Positions 44,203-58,982 of a stretch of 64,000 nt of DNA are shown here, piece after piece (positions within the stretch are counted from its first letter, which is position 1; each line of letters begins with the position of its first letter). Source of the stretch: Mastigamoeba balamuthi (taxonomy: Eukaryota > Evosea > Mastigamoebida > Mastigamoebidae). The position numbers and the translations under genes were made by a program. The notes beneath the pieces were generated by a model. That model saw only the letters and a program-made list of their open reading frames with translations, had not been told where the DNA came from and ran no database searches. The DNA lies in NCBI GenBank assembly GCA_902651635.1, contig CACRSC010000069.1:106219-170218 (forward strand), given 5' to 3'.

Positions 44203-44451
44203 GCCCCTCGCCTGCTGCCACCACAAGCCACGCCGCCAGTGTGGGAGCCCTCAGCCCTCAGCCTCTGCGCCGCAAGACACAGCCGCAAAGAACACAGAGC
44301 ACAGGGGCGGAGCCAGAGGCAAGGCGGCGCCAAGCAACAGCTGATACGGTTCTTGCGCCGTGGGTGTGTGTCTTTGGTATCGGGGGGGTCATGAAATATC
44401 TTGTGAGTATCTCGGTGTATCTTTTGTGCGCTTTGCTGCTGCTGGTGGGCC

Positions 44452-45987
44452 ATGGCCGCCTCGCTCTGCCCCGACATCGACGCCTGCCTCGACCGCTGCG
44501 CCTGCGCCCGCGCCCTCTACAACGCCTCTGCCGCCGCCCTCCCCTACGAGTGCGGGCCCGGGCCCGGCCTCGTCCCCTACCTCTCTGTCCGCACTGCCCC
44601 CCCCCCTGTCCTCTCCCCCTGCTGTCTCTCTGCACCCCTCACTCCTCACCCCTCCACCCCTTGTGCCTCTGCCCTCAGCTGCACTACTGCCACCTGAGCG
44701 GGGGCCGCGCCCCCCTCGGCGTCGCTCTCTTTGTGCGCCCCGCTGCCCCTGTCCCCTGAGCCCCTGCGCTGCTGACGGGGCCCCGCGTGTCGGCGCGCAG
44801 CTGGCGTGGGCTGCCCTCCTCGCCTACGCCCTGGGCGCCGTCGCCACGCGCTGCGCCTGCCCCGCCGCTGCCCTCCTCAGCCGCGCCATGCGCCTCAGCC
44901 AGCACAGCGCCGGCGCTGTCCTCCTCGGCGCCGTCGACGCCCTCCCCGCCCTCGCCCTCGCCGCCTCTGCCGCCGCCCGCGCAGCCCCCGCCTACGCCCT
45001 CTGCTGCGCCCTCGGCTCCGCCTGCGCCTGCGCCTGCGCCGCCCTCGGCCTCGTCAGCGTCCTCGGCAGGAGCGGCTCCCTCGGCCGCAGGCCCACCGCC
45101 CGCGACGCTGCCGCCCTCCTCGGCATCCTCGGCGCCGTCGTCGCCGTCGCCTGGGACGGCCGCGTGCTCCTCTGGGAGGCCGTCCTCCTGCTCGCCGCCT
45201 GCCCCCTCTACGTCTGCCTCGTCCTCGTCGCCCGCCTCCTCCGCCTCCGCTCCGCTGGCGCCGCTGCCGCCGCTGCCGCCGCCTCGGTCTCGGCCGGGGG
45301 CGCCGGCCTCTTCGACGACCTCCGCGACAGCCGCAGGCGCTTCGCCCTCTTCTCCGACGGCGGCGCCGACGACGCCGACTACGAGCGCCTCCGCGCCAGC
45401 TCCAGCAGCGGCAGCGGCCGCCTCTACGCCCGCGACGACGACGAGGAGCGCCGGCAGAGCATGCTGCTGCTGGGCGCCGACCCCGACGCCGTCATGCGCG
45501 CCGCAGAGGCCGCCGACAGCGACGCCAGCGGCAGCGGCAGCGGCGGCGGCAGGGGCGGCGAGTGCGAGTGCGAGGGCCCGGGGCAGCTGTGGAGCAGGCT
45601 GCTGGGCGAGGTCGAGTGGCACGAGCGGGGGCCCCTGGGCAAGCTCCAGCTGGCGCTGCTCTGGCCCCTCATGCTCGCGCGCGTCGTGACGGTGCCCCCC
45701 TTCAAGCGCCACAACCGCCTGCTGCTCGCCCTCTGCTGCGTCTTCAGCCCCCTCCTCCTCCTCCTAAACACCGGCCGTCCGCTGTCCTCCGCTCTGCTCT
45801 GCCCTCTCCCCCCGCGCCTCCTCTGACGGGTAGCGCTGCCCGCGCAGACGCTGCCGACTTTGTGAGCGGAACGCGGCTCCCAGTTGCCGCCTGTGTCGCC
45901 ATGGGGGGCGCCGCCCTCGCGCTCCCCGTGTTTGTGCTGAGCGGCAACCGCAGCCGCCGCTGCAAGCCCTCGTACCTCTGGGCACGC
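44452..45987 (+). CDS. NCLX-like cation/Ca2+ exchanger, first four exons (interrupted by gap)
   Basis: Exons 44452-44586, 44679-44732, 44801-45776, 45848-45987, each GT-AG with consistent phase. The next exon would follow the CA-repeat intron, but the contig ends in the gap at 46052. The sequence is a near-perfect copy of the first four exons at 47341-48877 and keeps the frame that the other copy loses by one extra base. The second exon (LHYCHLSGGRAPLGVALF) and the segment RPTARDAAALLG to LLLAACPLYVCLVL align with human NCLX. The cytosolic loop is Ala/Ser/acidic. This is probably the same gene as 47341-50147, assembled as another haplotype. Confidence 0.7.
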
Positions 45988-45992
45988 GTTGT

Positions 45993-46042
<50 letters not shown>

Positions 46043-46051
46043 CTCTCTCTC

Positions 46052-46463
46052 NNNNNNNNNNNNNNNNNNNNNNNNNNNNNNNNNNNNNNNNNNNNNNNNN
46101 NNNNNNNNNNNNNNNNNNNNNNNNNNNNNNNNNNNNNNNNNNNNNNNNNNNNNNNNNNNNNNNNNNNNNNNNNNNNNNNNNNNNNNNNNNNNNNNNNNNN
46201 NNNNNNNNNNNNNNNNNNNNNNNNNNNNNNNNNNNNNNNNNNNNNNNNNNNNNNNNNNNNNNNNNNNNNNNNNNNNNNNNNNNNNNNNNNNNNNNNNNNN
46301 NNNNNNNNNNNNNNNNNNNNNNNNNNNNNNNNNNNNNNNNNNNNNNNNNNNNNNNNNNNNNNNNNNNNNNNNNNNNNNNNNNNNNNNNNNNNNNNNNNNN
46401 NNNNNNNNNNNNNNNNNNNNNNNNNNNNNNNNNNNNNNNNNNNNNNNNNNNNNNNNNNNNNNN
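46052..46463. other. Assembly gap (412 N)
   Basis: The N run follows a CA/CT microsatellite, and the sequence resumes inside the protease gene, repeating 43576 onward. Confidence 0.99.
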
Positions 46464-47091
46464 CGGGGGGCGCTGGTGGCGCCGGCGTGCGAGGAGGCGG
46501 TGTACCGGCTGTGCTGCGGGGGGCTGCTGCAGGAGCGGGGGGGCGTGGCCCCGGGGCGGCCCCTCTCGCGGAGGCTCTGCAGCGCCCTCTTCGCGCTGTC
46601 GCACCTGGGCGCCCTGGGCCGCCCTGGCGTCAGCGCCCCCTACCTCTGCGCCCAGGCGCTCTGGGCCTACGTCGCGGGCCGCCTCTACCACGCCGCTGCT
46701 GCTGCTGCCGCTGCTGGTGGTGGTGCTGGCGGTGGGCACCAGCGGCTGGGCGTGGGCTGCCTGCTGTGGCCCCTGGCCCTCCACCTCCTCAACAACGGGC
46801 TGGCGGTGGTCGGCGGCCCCCGCCCAGGCGGCCCTCGCAGGGGCAGCGGGTGCCTCGTGGTGGCCTCTGGCGCTGCTGCTCTCAGGTGCGCTGCCGCTCA
46901 GCTCACCACACAGCACAGGAGCACAGGCTCGGGCTCAGTTGAAGATGGCTGGGGTGCCCACACCCCACAGAGGCGCTGACCCACTCCCCCTCTGTGTGTG
47001 TGCCCTGCCCCCACCCTGCGCAGTGCAGGCGGCAGAGGGCGCTGGCATGTGGGTGCTGGGCTCCCGCCTCAGCCGCCTCTGCTCCCCCTGA
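46464..47091 (+). pseudogene. Duplicate 3' part of the CPBP protease gene
   Basis: Matches 43576-44202 apart from an A/G difference in the Ala-rich stretch (about 43831 versus 46719) and one inserted C (GTGGTCGGCGG at about 46810 versus GTGGTGGCGG at about 43920) that shifts the frame. The 5' half is absent behind the gap. Read as an assembly duplicate, not a biological pseudogene. Confidence 0.75.
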
Positions 47092-47340
47092 GCCCCTCGC
47101 CTGCTGCCACCACAAGCCACGCCGCCAGTGTGGGAGCCCTCAGCCCTCAGCCTCTGCGCCGCAAGACACAGCCGCAAAGAACACAGAGCACAGGGGCGGA
47201 GCCAGAGGCAAGGCGGCGCCAAGCAACAGCTGATACGGTTCTTGCGCCGTGGGTGTGTGTCTTTGGTATCGGGGGGGTCATGAAATATCTTGTGAGTATC
47301 TCGGTGTATCTTTTGTGCGCTTTGCTGCTGCTGGTGGGCC

Positions 47341-50147
<2,807 letters not shown>

Positions 50148-50325
50148 GCCCGCTCCCCGCTTTATTGCTCCGTTGCCGCTGCTACCCGCGGCCTCGTGTC
50201 GCCCCCGCCCTGCCAACTGCGTGTCGTGCTGCGTCACACAGTTGACTCAATAATGCATATAGTGCTCGATTGCTGTTCTACACACTCCCGCCCTCCCGCT
50301 CCCACGGGGCGACGCCCCGCGCCAG

Positions 50326-51892
50326 TCACATGACAGCGCAGCTGCGCCTGTGGCGCCCCGCGGTCACTCTGCTGCAGCCGTAGTCCCTGGGGCCAGCGGC
50401 GGCGTCGGCGTCGGGGCAGTCGGGCTCGCCCGGCGTGCAGCTGCCCCCGCACCTGCCCAGCTGCAGGCGCTCTGCGTGCAGCGCCGTCCAGACGCCCATG
50501 TGGACGGCCTCGCGGATGGCCAGGCGGAGGCACCTGGGGGAGGGGGTGCCCGCCCTGTCGACGCTGGGCACGAAGGCGCTGAGGGCCTGGCCCGAGTCCA
50601 CCGTCCACTCGGCCCCCGCGCAGCTCGCGCAGGCCACCGGCAGCCCCAGCCCCGCCCTCTGCTCCAGCACCCTCCCCAGCGCCGCCACCCGCGCCGCCGC
50701 CTCTGCGTGCTGCCCCGCAAAGGCCTTCCAGCCCCCGTGCCTGCACGAGTGGGCGTGTGAGGGCGAGGGGCGAGAGGGCTGCGAGGGGCTTCGCAGCGCA
50801 CAGGTCAGCTGTGTCGGCGTCGGTGAGCACGCCAGCCCTGCGCGCGTGGGGCAGCAGCAGCCACTCGGCGTCGCGGGGCTCCCCGAAGAAGGCCAGGGCG
50901 TCGCAGCGCAGCGCCACCTCGCGGAGAGCGTCGGCTTGGTCGTCGTCGCCGCGCAGTGTTGCCTGTTGGCGGGGGCAGTCGCTGCATTAGTCGATTTATG
51001 CGGATGGGCCCCCCAGCAGCGCCGGTGCTCACCAGGCGCAGAAGCACCGGCGTGCCCTGCGGCAGGCCCCAGAGGGGCCCCGGGGTCGCCAGCAGCGCCG
51101 GCGGCGGGGCAGCGGGGTCCTTGGGGCGTGCGCGGGGTAGCCCCAGGGCGCGGCCCCAGTCGACGGCCTCCGCGGACCAGCCGCCCAGCCTGCTGGGCAC
51201 GTGCCTGTCCCGCGCGTCGGGCACCGCGAACACGACGCCCACCGAGAGCTCCCGCTGCCAGGCCGCGGCGGCCCGCGTGGCTCGCTCCGTGAGGCAGGCC
51301 CAGCGGTACTCTGCGCCCCCCAGTGCCCCGCGCCAGCCGGTCAGTCAGCGAGCCAGCGAGCAGTCGCACCGCCGCAGAGCAGCGCAGAAAAGGACGACGG
51401 GAGACGCGAGACAGAAAGAGAGAGCGAGAGAGCGAGCGCAGAGGAGCCACGGGGGGAGTCACAGAGGCAGACGAGCGGAGAGGGAGGAGAGGGGGCGGGA
51501 GTGTGCTGCGGAAAAAGAGAAAAGCGCCGGCGTCTGCGGAGCCCGCAGTGGCCCAGTGACTCAGCGGCACAGTGCCAGTGCCAGTGCAGCGCACCCAAGC
51601 ACAGGGGGCTCTTGACCCGCAGCGACCTCGGCAGCGCCCCGGGGGGCACCCGCTGGGCCCCGGGCGGCACCGCGGCGAGCAGCTGGCGGGCAGCGACGCG
51701 TGCGGCGAGATCGCGGCCGAGGGAGCGGACGAGGAGGGCGCAGGCCCTGCTGCTCCCCGCGAACGCACGCACGTCGCTGGGGCCCGTCTGCGACAGCACC
51801 CGCAGCCACAGGGCGCCTGGCAGCCACAGCTGCGGCTGCGGCAGCTCCTGGGGCTGCTCCGGGAGGCAGCGTGCGAGCGTCGTGGTGCTCAT
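50326..51892 (-). CDS. F-box-like protein, 383 aa
   Basis: Exons 51595-51892, 51033-51310, 50802-50962 and 50326-50740; all GT-AG, consistent phases. The N-terminus ELPQPQLWLPGALWLRVLSQ then TGPSDVRAFAGSSRACALLV fits an F-box (Leu-Pro, then helices ending in a Cys-containing segment), which in known proteins binds SKP1 in SCF ubiquitin ligases. The rest (SVGVVFAVPDARDRHVPSRLGG, LRCDALAFFGEPRDAEWLLL, HGGWKAFAGQHAEAAARVAALG and a C-terminal Cys cluster) is not recognised and would be the substrate-binding part. The 284-nt first intron is rich in GAGAGA. An F-box assignment from pattern alone is uncertain. Confidence 0.55.
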
Positions 51893-52685
51893 GGCTGCTC
51901 TGTTGGGACTCGCTCTGTTGTGTTGTGCTTTGCTTGCCCGCTTTTGTGCCGCGGTGCGCTCGCCCCGCTGCGGCGAATTCTGTCGGTGATCGGCTTGTTC
52001 GACTGCGCCGGTGGCCGCTGTTGCCCTGTGTGGCCACGGGCGATCTCCGGGGTGCTCTCGCTTTGCCTGCCTAGGGGAGTGCCGCTTTGCACCCGTATTG
52101 TCTGCGCGTTGATCATCCACGACCTCTGCTGCTCCGCTGCTTCCGCACCGCCCCCCTCGAGCAGCCCGCCCTCGCCGGGGGCCCCGCACGCGCGGCGTGG
52201 GGTCGGGGGGCGGAGCAGAGGAGGGGGCGCGGGGTACGCGGGGCCGCAAGGGCCAAGGGGCGCTGCTCCGTTTCTCAGAGAAATCCGCGGCGGCAGAGAA
52301 CACAACACAACAGACCAACGGCTGCGGCTGCTCCGCCGGTGCCCCTCTTTTCCCTGCCCCCCACTCTGCAGCTGCGGCGCCTCCGTGGCCCCTGCCGCCC
52401 TGCCGCAACTGCTGGCCCCTCACTTCTCTGGGACAGAGGCCACCGGCAGCAGCAGCGCCTGGCGGCAGGGCCGAGGGCAGGCAGTGGCAGCAGAGACACG
52501 CGCGCGGGTGTGGGCGCCACGTGTCCTCTGAGGCACCGCAGAGCGCTCCCTACCGCAAAGCGGAACACAGGCAACGGCAGCGACCCACGGGAGCACACGG
52601 CAGCACACGGGAACAGAGCAGCTAAACTATGCACTAGGAGGTATGGAGGGCGCCACCCAGCCAGCCCAGCCAGACAGTCAGTCAG
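51893..52685. other. Gene-free stretch upstream of the F-box-like gene
   Basis: 793 bp with only short frames of arbitrary Arg/Pro-rich composition. It presumably contains the promoter of the minus-strand F-box-like gene and the 3' region of the following minus-strand gene. Confidence 0.45.
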
Positions 52686-54636
52686 TCAGTCGGGAGGGAC
52701 CTCCTCGTCGACGGGGCCGCCGAGGTCGGCGAGGCTGAGGGCGTAGGGGGCCTGCATGAGCCTGCGGGCGAGGGGCGTGAGGCAGCGGAAGAGCACCCAG
52801 CCCACCACAGCCTCGCGGGCGTCGCTCTGGCGCAGGCCGTAGGGCTCGTGCGCGAGGGCCTCGACCACCCCGGCGTGCCGCCCCAGGCACGCCCACCGCA
52901 GCCCCCTGTTGCCCCCTGCCCGCGCGTCCACCGCCCCCAGCCCCCACGGCGCCCCCCCCAGGGCCCGCACCACCCCGGCGTGGCCCCCGCGGCACGCCGC
53001 GTACAGCGCCTCGCAGCCCCGCGCCCGCGCGTCGGCCCCCCCGAGGCACCAGGGGGCCGCGCCCAGGCACCCCAGCATCTCGCTGTCGCCTCGCGCGCAC
53101 GCCCCCACCAGCGCCTCGCAGCCCGTCGCCCGCACGTCGGCGCCCCCCAGCAGCAGCGGCGGCGCCCCCAGCAGGCGCAGGGCCGCGGCGCTCGCGCAGC
53201 CCCGGAGCGCCTCGTTGGCGCGGGCGCGGGCGTCGGCGGGGCCGAGGGCGTAGGGGGGCGCGCAGAGGGCCCGCGCGGCGTCGAGGTGGCCGCCGGCCAG
53301 GGCGCTGCGCAGGGCCTCGCACTCGCGGGCGCGGGCCTCGGGGCCGCCCAGGGCGTAGGGGGGGCGGCCCAGGCGGCGCAGGACGTCTGCGTGGCCGCTG
53401 GCGGCGGCTGCGCGGAGGGCGAGGGCGTCGTCTGCGCGGGCGTCGGGGCCGGCGAGGCTGTAGGGCGGCAGCGCCAGGGCGTCGAGGACGTCCACGCAGC
53501 CCGCCCGGCAGGCCCGCGCCACGAGGCCCCCGGCGCGGGCGTCGGCGGCGCCCAGGGCCAGCGGGGGGCGCCCGCAGTCGCGCAGGAGGCCGGCGGCGCG
53601 GCCGGCGCTGACGAGGGCGGGCAGGCGGGCGCGCACGAGGCGGGCGCCGGCGGGGGAGAGCTGCAGGGCCAGCGGGGGGTCCAGCAGCAGCGGGCTCAGG
53701 GCCGAGGGGTCCGCGCCCTGCAGCACGGCCCCCAGCAGCTCGGCCTCGGCGCAGGCCGATGCCCGCAGCAGCCACGGCGGCCCGCAGAGCGCCCGCGCGG
53801 CCCCCACGCTGCCGCCCGCGCAGGCGGCCAGCAGCTCCTCGGGCCCCGCGCGGCACATGCTGTACGGGGGCTGCGCCAGCCGCCGCATGGCCTCCACGTG
53901 GCCCCCCCTGGCCGCCCCCTGCCCCACCCCCCCGTCAGCCCCGGCGGTCAGCAGCGCTTGTGCCCGGGGGGGAGGGCAGTAGGGAGGACCCGCCTGTGCG
54001 CACCGCGAGGGCTGTGCTGTACGGGGAGACGAGGCCCGCGGAGTGCGGGGGCAGCGCCAGGGCGTCGAGGGCCGCGACGCTGCCTGCGCGGGCTGCGGCG
54101 TCGAGGGCCTCGGAGACGTCTGCGCGGGCCAGGCGGAAGCGCCTGTCCCCCAGGAGCGCGATGGCCGCCGGCATCCCCGCGCAGCACGCGGCCACCAGCG
54201 CCCCGAAGGCGCCCCCGGCCCTCTCGCGCTCGCCCGCGGCCCTGCGCAGGGCCTGGCCCAGCGGCCCCGGCACCCCCGCGTCCAGCAGGGGCCCCGCCAG
54301 CGCGGCGCAGAGCCAGGGGACGGCCCCCGGGTACCTGGGCGCCGCGCGGGCGACGCCGGCGAGGGCCCCGGCGGCGTCGAAGGGGGGCAGGGCGAGGCGG
54401 GCGACGGCAGCCCCGTCGCGGCGAGCGCAGGCCGACACGAGGGCGTCGGCGACGGCGGCGGCGAGGGAGCAGCGGGGGCGCAGGCGGGCGACGCGGGCGA
54501 GGCAGGCCGAGGCGAGGGCGCAGGGGTGGCTGAGGGCGAGGGCGAGGAGGTCTGCGGGGCTGGCGAGGGCGGGGACCACCAGCGAGGCCACAACCCACGC
54601 GCTCTGCAGGTCGCTATCTGCGTCGCCGTCGCCCAT
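52686..54636 (-). CDS. Repeat protein with about 38-aa ankyrin-like units, 621 aa
   Basis: Exons 54004-54636 and 52686-53918, with a GT-AG intron of 85 nt. The protein is a solenoid of units such as GAPPLLLGGADVRATGCEAL and the next, each with a Pro-Pro-(Y/W/L)-x-L-G turn, an A-D-A-R-A/E-A-R helix start and an (A/G)xxxxxRxLG second helix. At least nine clear units lie between about 53600 and 52800, with more diverged ones earlier. The two-helix unit with a fixed turn resembles ankyrin repeats, but the ankyrin TPLHxA signature is missing, so this is an unassigned solenoid. Solenoids of this kind usually bind other proteins. The start at 54636 is shared with a divergent neighbour 231 bp away. 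Confidence 0.65.
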
Positions 54637-54867
54637 GGCGGTGCCAGCGGTGGCAGCAGCAGCAGCAGTGCCGAGCCCTCGGCCGCTGCCCGTGATTGTC
54701 TGCTTCTCTCCTGGGCGCGCTATCCCGGCCGCTTCGGGATCAGAGCTCGCCAGGGCAGCGCCCGAAATAGCGTCGCTCTGTTTGCGGGGCCCCGCGATCC
54801 CCGATCACTTTTTCCCCGCGGCCCCTCCGCGCATTCTCTCGCGCATCGCCACGCCCCGCGCCAGCCG
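54637..54867. promoter_or_regulatory. Divergent promoter between repeat protein and Ser/Pro-tail protein
   Basis: 231 bp between divergent start codons, containing poly-GCA, GATTGTCTGC and GATCACTTTTTCC (54803). No gene is supported. Confidence 0.35.
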
Positions 54868-57800
54868 ATGCTCGACCAGGTGGAGGCCTGCGAGCGGCGG
54901 CCCCCGCCGTCGCCGCAGACGATGCCCCCCGCGGGGTCGCAGCTCACCGAGGAGCAGCGCCGCCAGGCCTCCCAGCTGCTCGGCTCTCTCCTCCGCCGCA
55001 CCGCCCAGCAGAGGCACTCGGCCCCCACCCCGCACGCCTCACGCCTGCGCTGACGCACCGCGCAGGGCCGGTGGCCCCGTCGCCCCGGGATCGCTGCCCC
55101 TGGCGTGGCAGGCCGTCGAGCTCGCCGCCATGGCTGCCGGGGGCCGCGGCCCGGCCCACCCGCGCCTGCGGGGCCTCGTGCTGCGCGCGGCCGCCCGGGG
55201 CCCCGCGAGCCCCCACTTTGCGCGGGTGCTGGCGCCCCTGGCCCTCTACGCCCTCACGCAGCGGCGCCCCGACGCGCTCTGCTTCTTCCGCGACCGCAGG
55301 GCCCTCCTCGCAGCCCTCGTCCGCTCGGGCCTCGCGCAGCCCGGGGCCCTCGCCGCCACCGCCTCGCTCTGCCGCGCCGTCGCCTGCGCCGACCTCGGGG
55401 GCGACCTCTGCGAGCCCCTCTGCAGCGCCCTCGTCGTCGCCGCCGCCGCCGCGCTGCCTGCGGGAGAGCCCGCCGCCACCGTCGTCCCCCTCGTGCGCTG
55501 CGTGCGCGCCGTCATGACGACGTACCTCGCCTACGGCTACCGCATGTCCGAGCGCCTCTTCGACGACTGCGGCGCCGCCCGCGTGGTCCGCGCCCTCGTC
55601 TGCAGCTCCCCGCCCGACGCCGCCGCCGCCGCAGCCGCCGAGCCCGAGGCCGCGGTGCCCGCTGGGGCGGCGGCGACGCCCGACGCCCTGGAGCTGGCGG
55701 CGCTGCTGGTGCGCATGTGCCCCGTGACGGCGCTGCGCGACGCGCTGGAGGAGCTCGTGCGGAGGTCGGGGCAGCTGGTCAGCGCGGCGGCGGCCCACGA
55801 CGCGCCGCCGTCGCTGGCGCTGGGGGTGGGGTCGCTGCTGGTGTCGCTGCTCGAGATCGCCTGCATCGACAGGCGCGTGGCCGTGTGCCGCCAGCTCTGC
55901 GCGCTGGTGTTCCGCCACGTGGCCGCCAACCCCACGGGCTGCCTCATGGCCCGCAACGCCCTCAACTGCGTCGCCCGCGTCTCCGAGGTCCTCCCCGACG
56001 GCGCCCTCGACACCGCCAGGGACGCCGCCCCCGCCCTGCTGGGCTCGGCCCTCGCGTGCCTCCAGAGCTCCAGCGCCCGCGTCCGCTCGTCGGGGCGCTC
56101 GCTCTGCTCGCTCGTCGGCGCCCTCGACAGGATCCCCGCCACCCAGCGCTCCTTCCGCGCCAAGGCCGAGGCCCTCTTCGCCGCCGACCCCGCCACCGCC
56201 GGCCTCGCCGAGGCCCTCTGCTGCATCGCCGGCGGCGCCTCGGCGGGGTCGCTCAGCAAGCGCATCGCCGCGGCCTCTGCCAGCGCGGGCCCCGCGGTCC
56301 CCGACGCCGAGCGCTGCCCCCTGGCGGCCCCGGAGACGGCGGCGGCGCTGTGCAGGCGCCTCCTGGGCAAGGGAGACCCCGCTGCCGCGGGCGAGCACAT
56401 GTGCGTCGTGGCGGAGCTGGCGCTGGTGCACGACCCCGGGGGCGCCGTGCGCGAGGTCGTCCTGCGCGAGTACGCCCGGAACCTCACGGCCCTCGTCGGG
56501 CAGCTCAAGGCCGTCCACCAGGCGCTGCTGCCGCGGCCCCACGCCCTGGCCCTCCTGCGCCTGGGGCAGGTCGTCGTCCGCGAGCTCGGGCGGGGCGGCG
56601 TGCAGTACCCCAAGCTCGCCGATTTCATCGACAAGGATCTCATGCGGCTCGGGCNCCGCGCCAAGGCCGAGGCCCTCTTCGCCGCCGACCCCGCCACAGC
56701 CGGCCTCGCCGAGGCCCTCTGCTGCATCGCCGGCGGCGCCTCGGCGGGGTCGCTCAGCAAGCGCATCGCCGCGGCCTCTGCCAGCGCGGGCCCCGCGGTC
56801 CCCGACACCGAGCGCTGCCCCCTGGCGGCCCCGGAGACGGCGGCGGCGCTGTGCAGGCGCCTCCTGGGCAAGGGAGACCCCGCTGCCGCGGGCGAGCACA
56901 TGTGCGTCGTGGCGGAGCTGGCGCTGGTGCACGACCCCGGGGGCGCCGTGCGCGAGGTCGTCCTGCGCGAGTACGCCCGGAACCTCACGGCCCTCGTCGG
57001 GCAGCTCAAGGCCGTCCACCAGGCGCTGCTGCCGCGGCCCCACGCCCTGGCCCTCCTGCGCCTGGGGCAGGTCGTCGTCCGCGAGCTCGGGCGGGGCGGC
57101 GTGCAGTACCCCAAGCTCGCCGATTTCATCGACAAGGATCTCATGCGGCTCGGGCGGCACGACTGCATCATCGAGGACTGCAAGAGCCCTGCGCCTGTCT
57201 CCCCGCCCTACGCCATGCCGCCCCCAGCCGGGAGCACGCCGCACAGGCGCTCCTCCAGGAGCCCCAGCCCCTCGCCGCAGCCCATGCCCGCGGAGCCGCG
57301 CCTCTCCACGAGCCTCAAGCACGGCGCCCCTGAGCTCGAGTACTCCAAGACGGTCCTCGTGACCACCAGCCTCGGGGCGGCATCCTCCTCCGCGGCGCCG
57401 GGATCGCCGACCGTGGGGCCCAGGCAGTTCAGAGAGGACTCGCGGGGCAGGTCGCCCCCGGCTGCCTCGGCAGGGGCCCTGAAGAAGCACCACGCCGACA
57501 CGCCCATCCTCATCGGCACCTCGCCCCCGCGGCACGAGGGCACCTCCGACGGGTCCTCGGTCCCCTCGTGGGAACTGGACAGGTCGGCCCTTCCCGACGA
57601 GCAGGGCGGCAGCGCCGGGGAGGCAGCGCCTGAGCCGCGCTCCCCCATGTATGCTGCGCAGGACAGCAGGGCGGCGCGGCGCAGGTCGCCCAGCCCAGGG
57701 GCACACAGGTCCCTGCAGAAACAGCTCACATGGTCGTCGTCGACGCTCGCCATCGGCCTCTCCGCCGAAGAGCTGCCCATCTCCCCCGTGGGGTCGCCCA

Positions 57801-58852
57801 AGAGCAAGTCGCCCGCCATCGGCCCCCGCGAGCCATCTTACCAGGCAGGCGCTGCGGGCAGCAGGTCGCCAGGCCCTCACGCCGTCGGCAGCCCCTCGCT
57901 GCAGCGGCGGACATCCGATGGGGAGGACGGGCTCGTCGTCAAGGCCCCGATACCGCGCAAGGGGTGCAGGGGCAGTCCCGGCACATCGCCTCCGAACAGC
58001 AGCCCACCGGATGAGCTCTACCTCGCAGCGTCGCCTCCGCACACACAGCAGACGGCACCCCGCAAGAGCTCCAAGGGCGAGGCCGTCTCCCCCATCAGCT
58101 CCCCGGAGCAGCTCCGCAAGTGCTCGTCCCCCTTTGACCGCAAGCCGTCGCCCTGCGCGCTGCACAGCCCCGAGGGCTCGCCGGCGTTCAAGTCCCGCGA
58201 CAGCCCACCTGGCGCCAAGCCCGCGGCAGCAGCTCCCGAGAGCAGCGCCAGCCCCGGCGTCAAGGCAGCGGCGTCGCCCTCGAGGCCCCGGAGGTCCTCG
58301 CTGACCTCGCACTCGCAGCAGCAGCAGCCGCCGCCGCAGGGGCAGCAGCAGCCGGCCGCAGGAGCAGCGACGCCGTCGCAGTCGCAGCAGGCACCGGCGA
58401 GCATGGCCTCCAAGCTGAGGGGCGAGGAGTCCCGGCACGGGCGCACCGCCTCGGACTCGCGCGTGCCCCCAGGCAGGCGGATCTCGAGCCACCGCGACAC
58501 CAAGTTCCACGAGAGCCCCGACGGCCGCAGCGGTTCCTCGGCGTCGCCGCTGCCCGGCAGCAACGGGGGGAGCGGCAGCATTCAGATACGCACGTCGCAC
58601 TCGCCGGCACTGCTGGTCTCCTCGTCGCCCAAGCGGGAGGAGCAGGAGGGCCCGCCCCCCGTCTCTCACTCGCGCAGCTCCGACAACATTCGCGTGTCGT
58701 CGGCAAAGCCCTCTCCCCTGCGCCAGTCGCTGGAGATGATGCGGGCGTCGCCCACAGGGGCTATCGTGGCCAACGGCAGCAACACTGTCGCCCAGAAGCG
58801 GCGTTCCTTCACCCCAGGCGAGTTCGACAGCACCACGCGCAAGATGCTCTGA
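54868..58852 (+). CDS. Helical-repeat protein with long Ser/Pro-rich tail
   Basis: Exons 54868-55013 and 55066-58852, joined by a 52-nt intron that contains no GT donor and must be GC-AG (AG|GCACTC). As assembled the frame is 1,311 codons including a duplicated 500-bp block plus one N. Without the duplicate the protein is about 1,143 aa. The first half is all-helical, ARM/HEAT-like (LAWQAVELAAMAAGG, VRCVRAVMTTYLAYGYRMSE, VGSLLVSLLEIACIDRRVAV, LAALLVRMCPVTALRDALEE). The second half is disordered with many Ser-Pro sites and basic RRSPSP, RSPSPSPQP and SPVGSPKSKSP patterns, then QKRRSFTPGEFD. Proline-directed kinase substrates and scaffold proteins look like this. No family is recognised. Confidence 0.65.
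56155..57155 (+). repeat. 500-bp direct duplication separated by a single N
   Basis: 56155-56654 equals 56656-57155 except for a few substitutions, for example GCCACCGCC/GCCACAGCC and GACGCC/GACACC (Asp-Ala versus Asp-Thr). A lone N at 56655 marks the join, typical of scaffolders placing overlapping contigs end to end. Confidence 0.93.
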
Positions 58853-58982
58853 GTGGAGAGACAGGCGGGCACCGCCACCACAGGCGCACGTTGCAATACA
58901 GGCCATTTGTGTGTAAGGTGCGTGGTCTGTTCGTACTGCCCCGAGATGCTCTTTGTGTTGCTCTGTGCCCGCTGCTGCTGGC

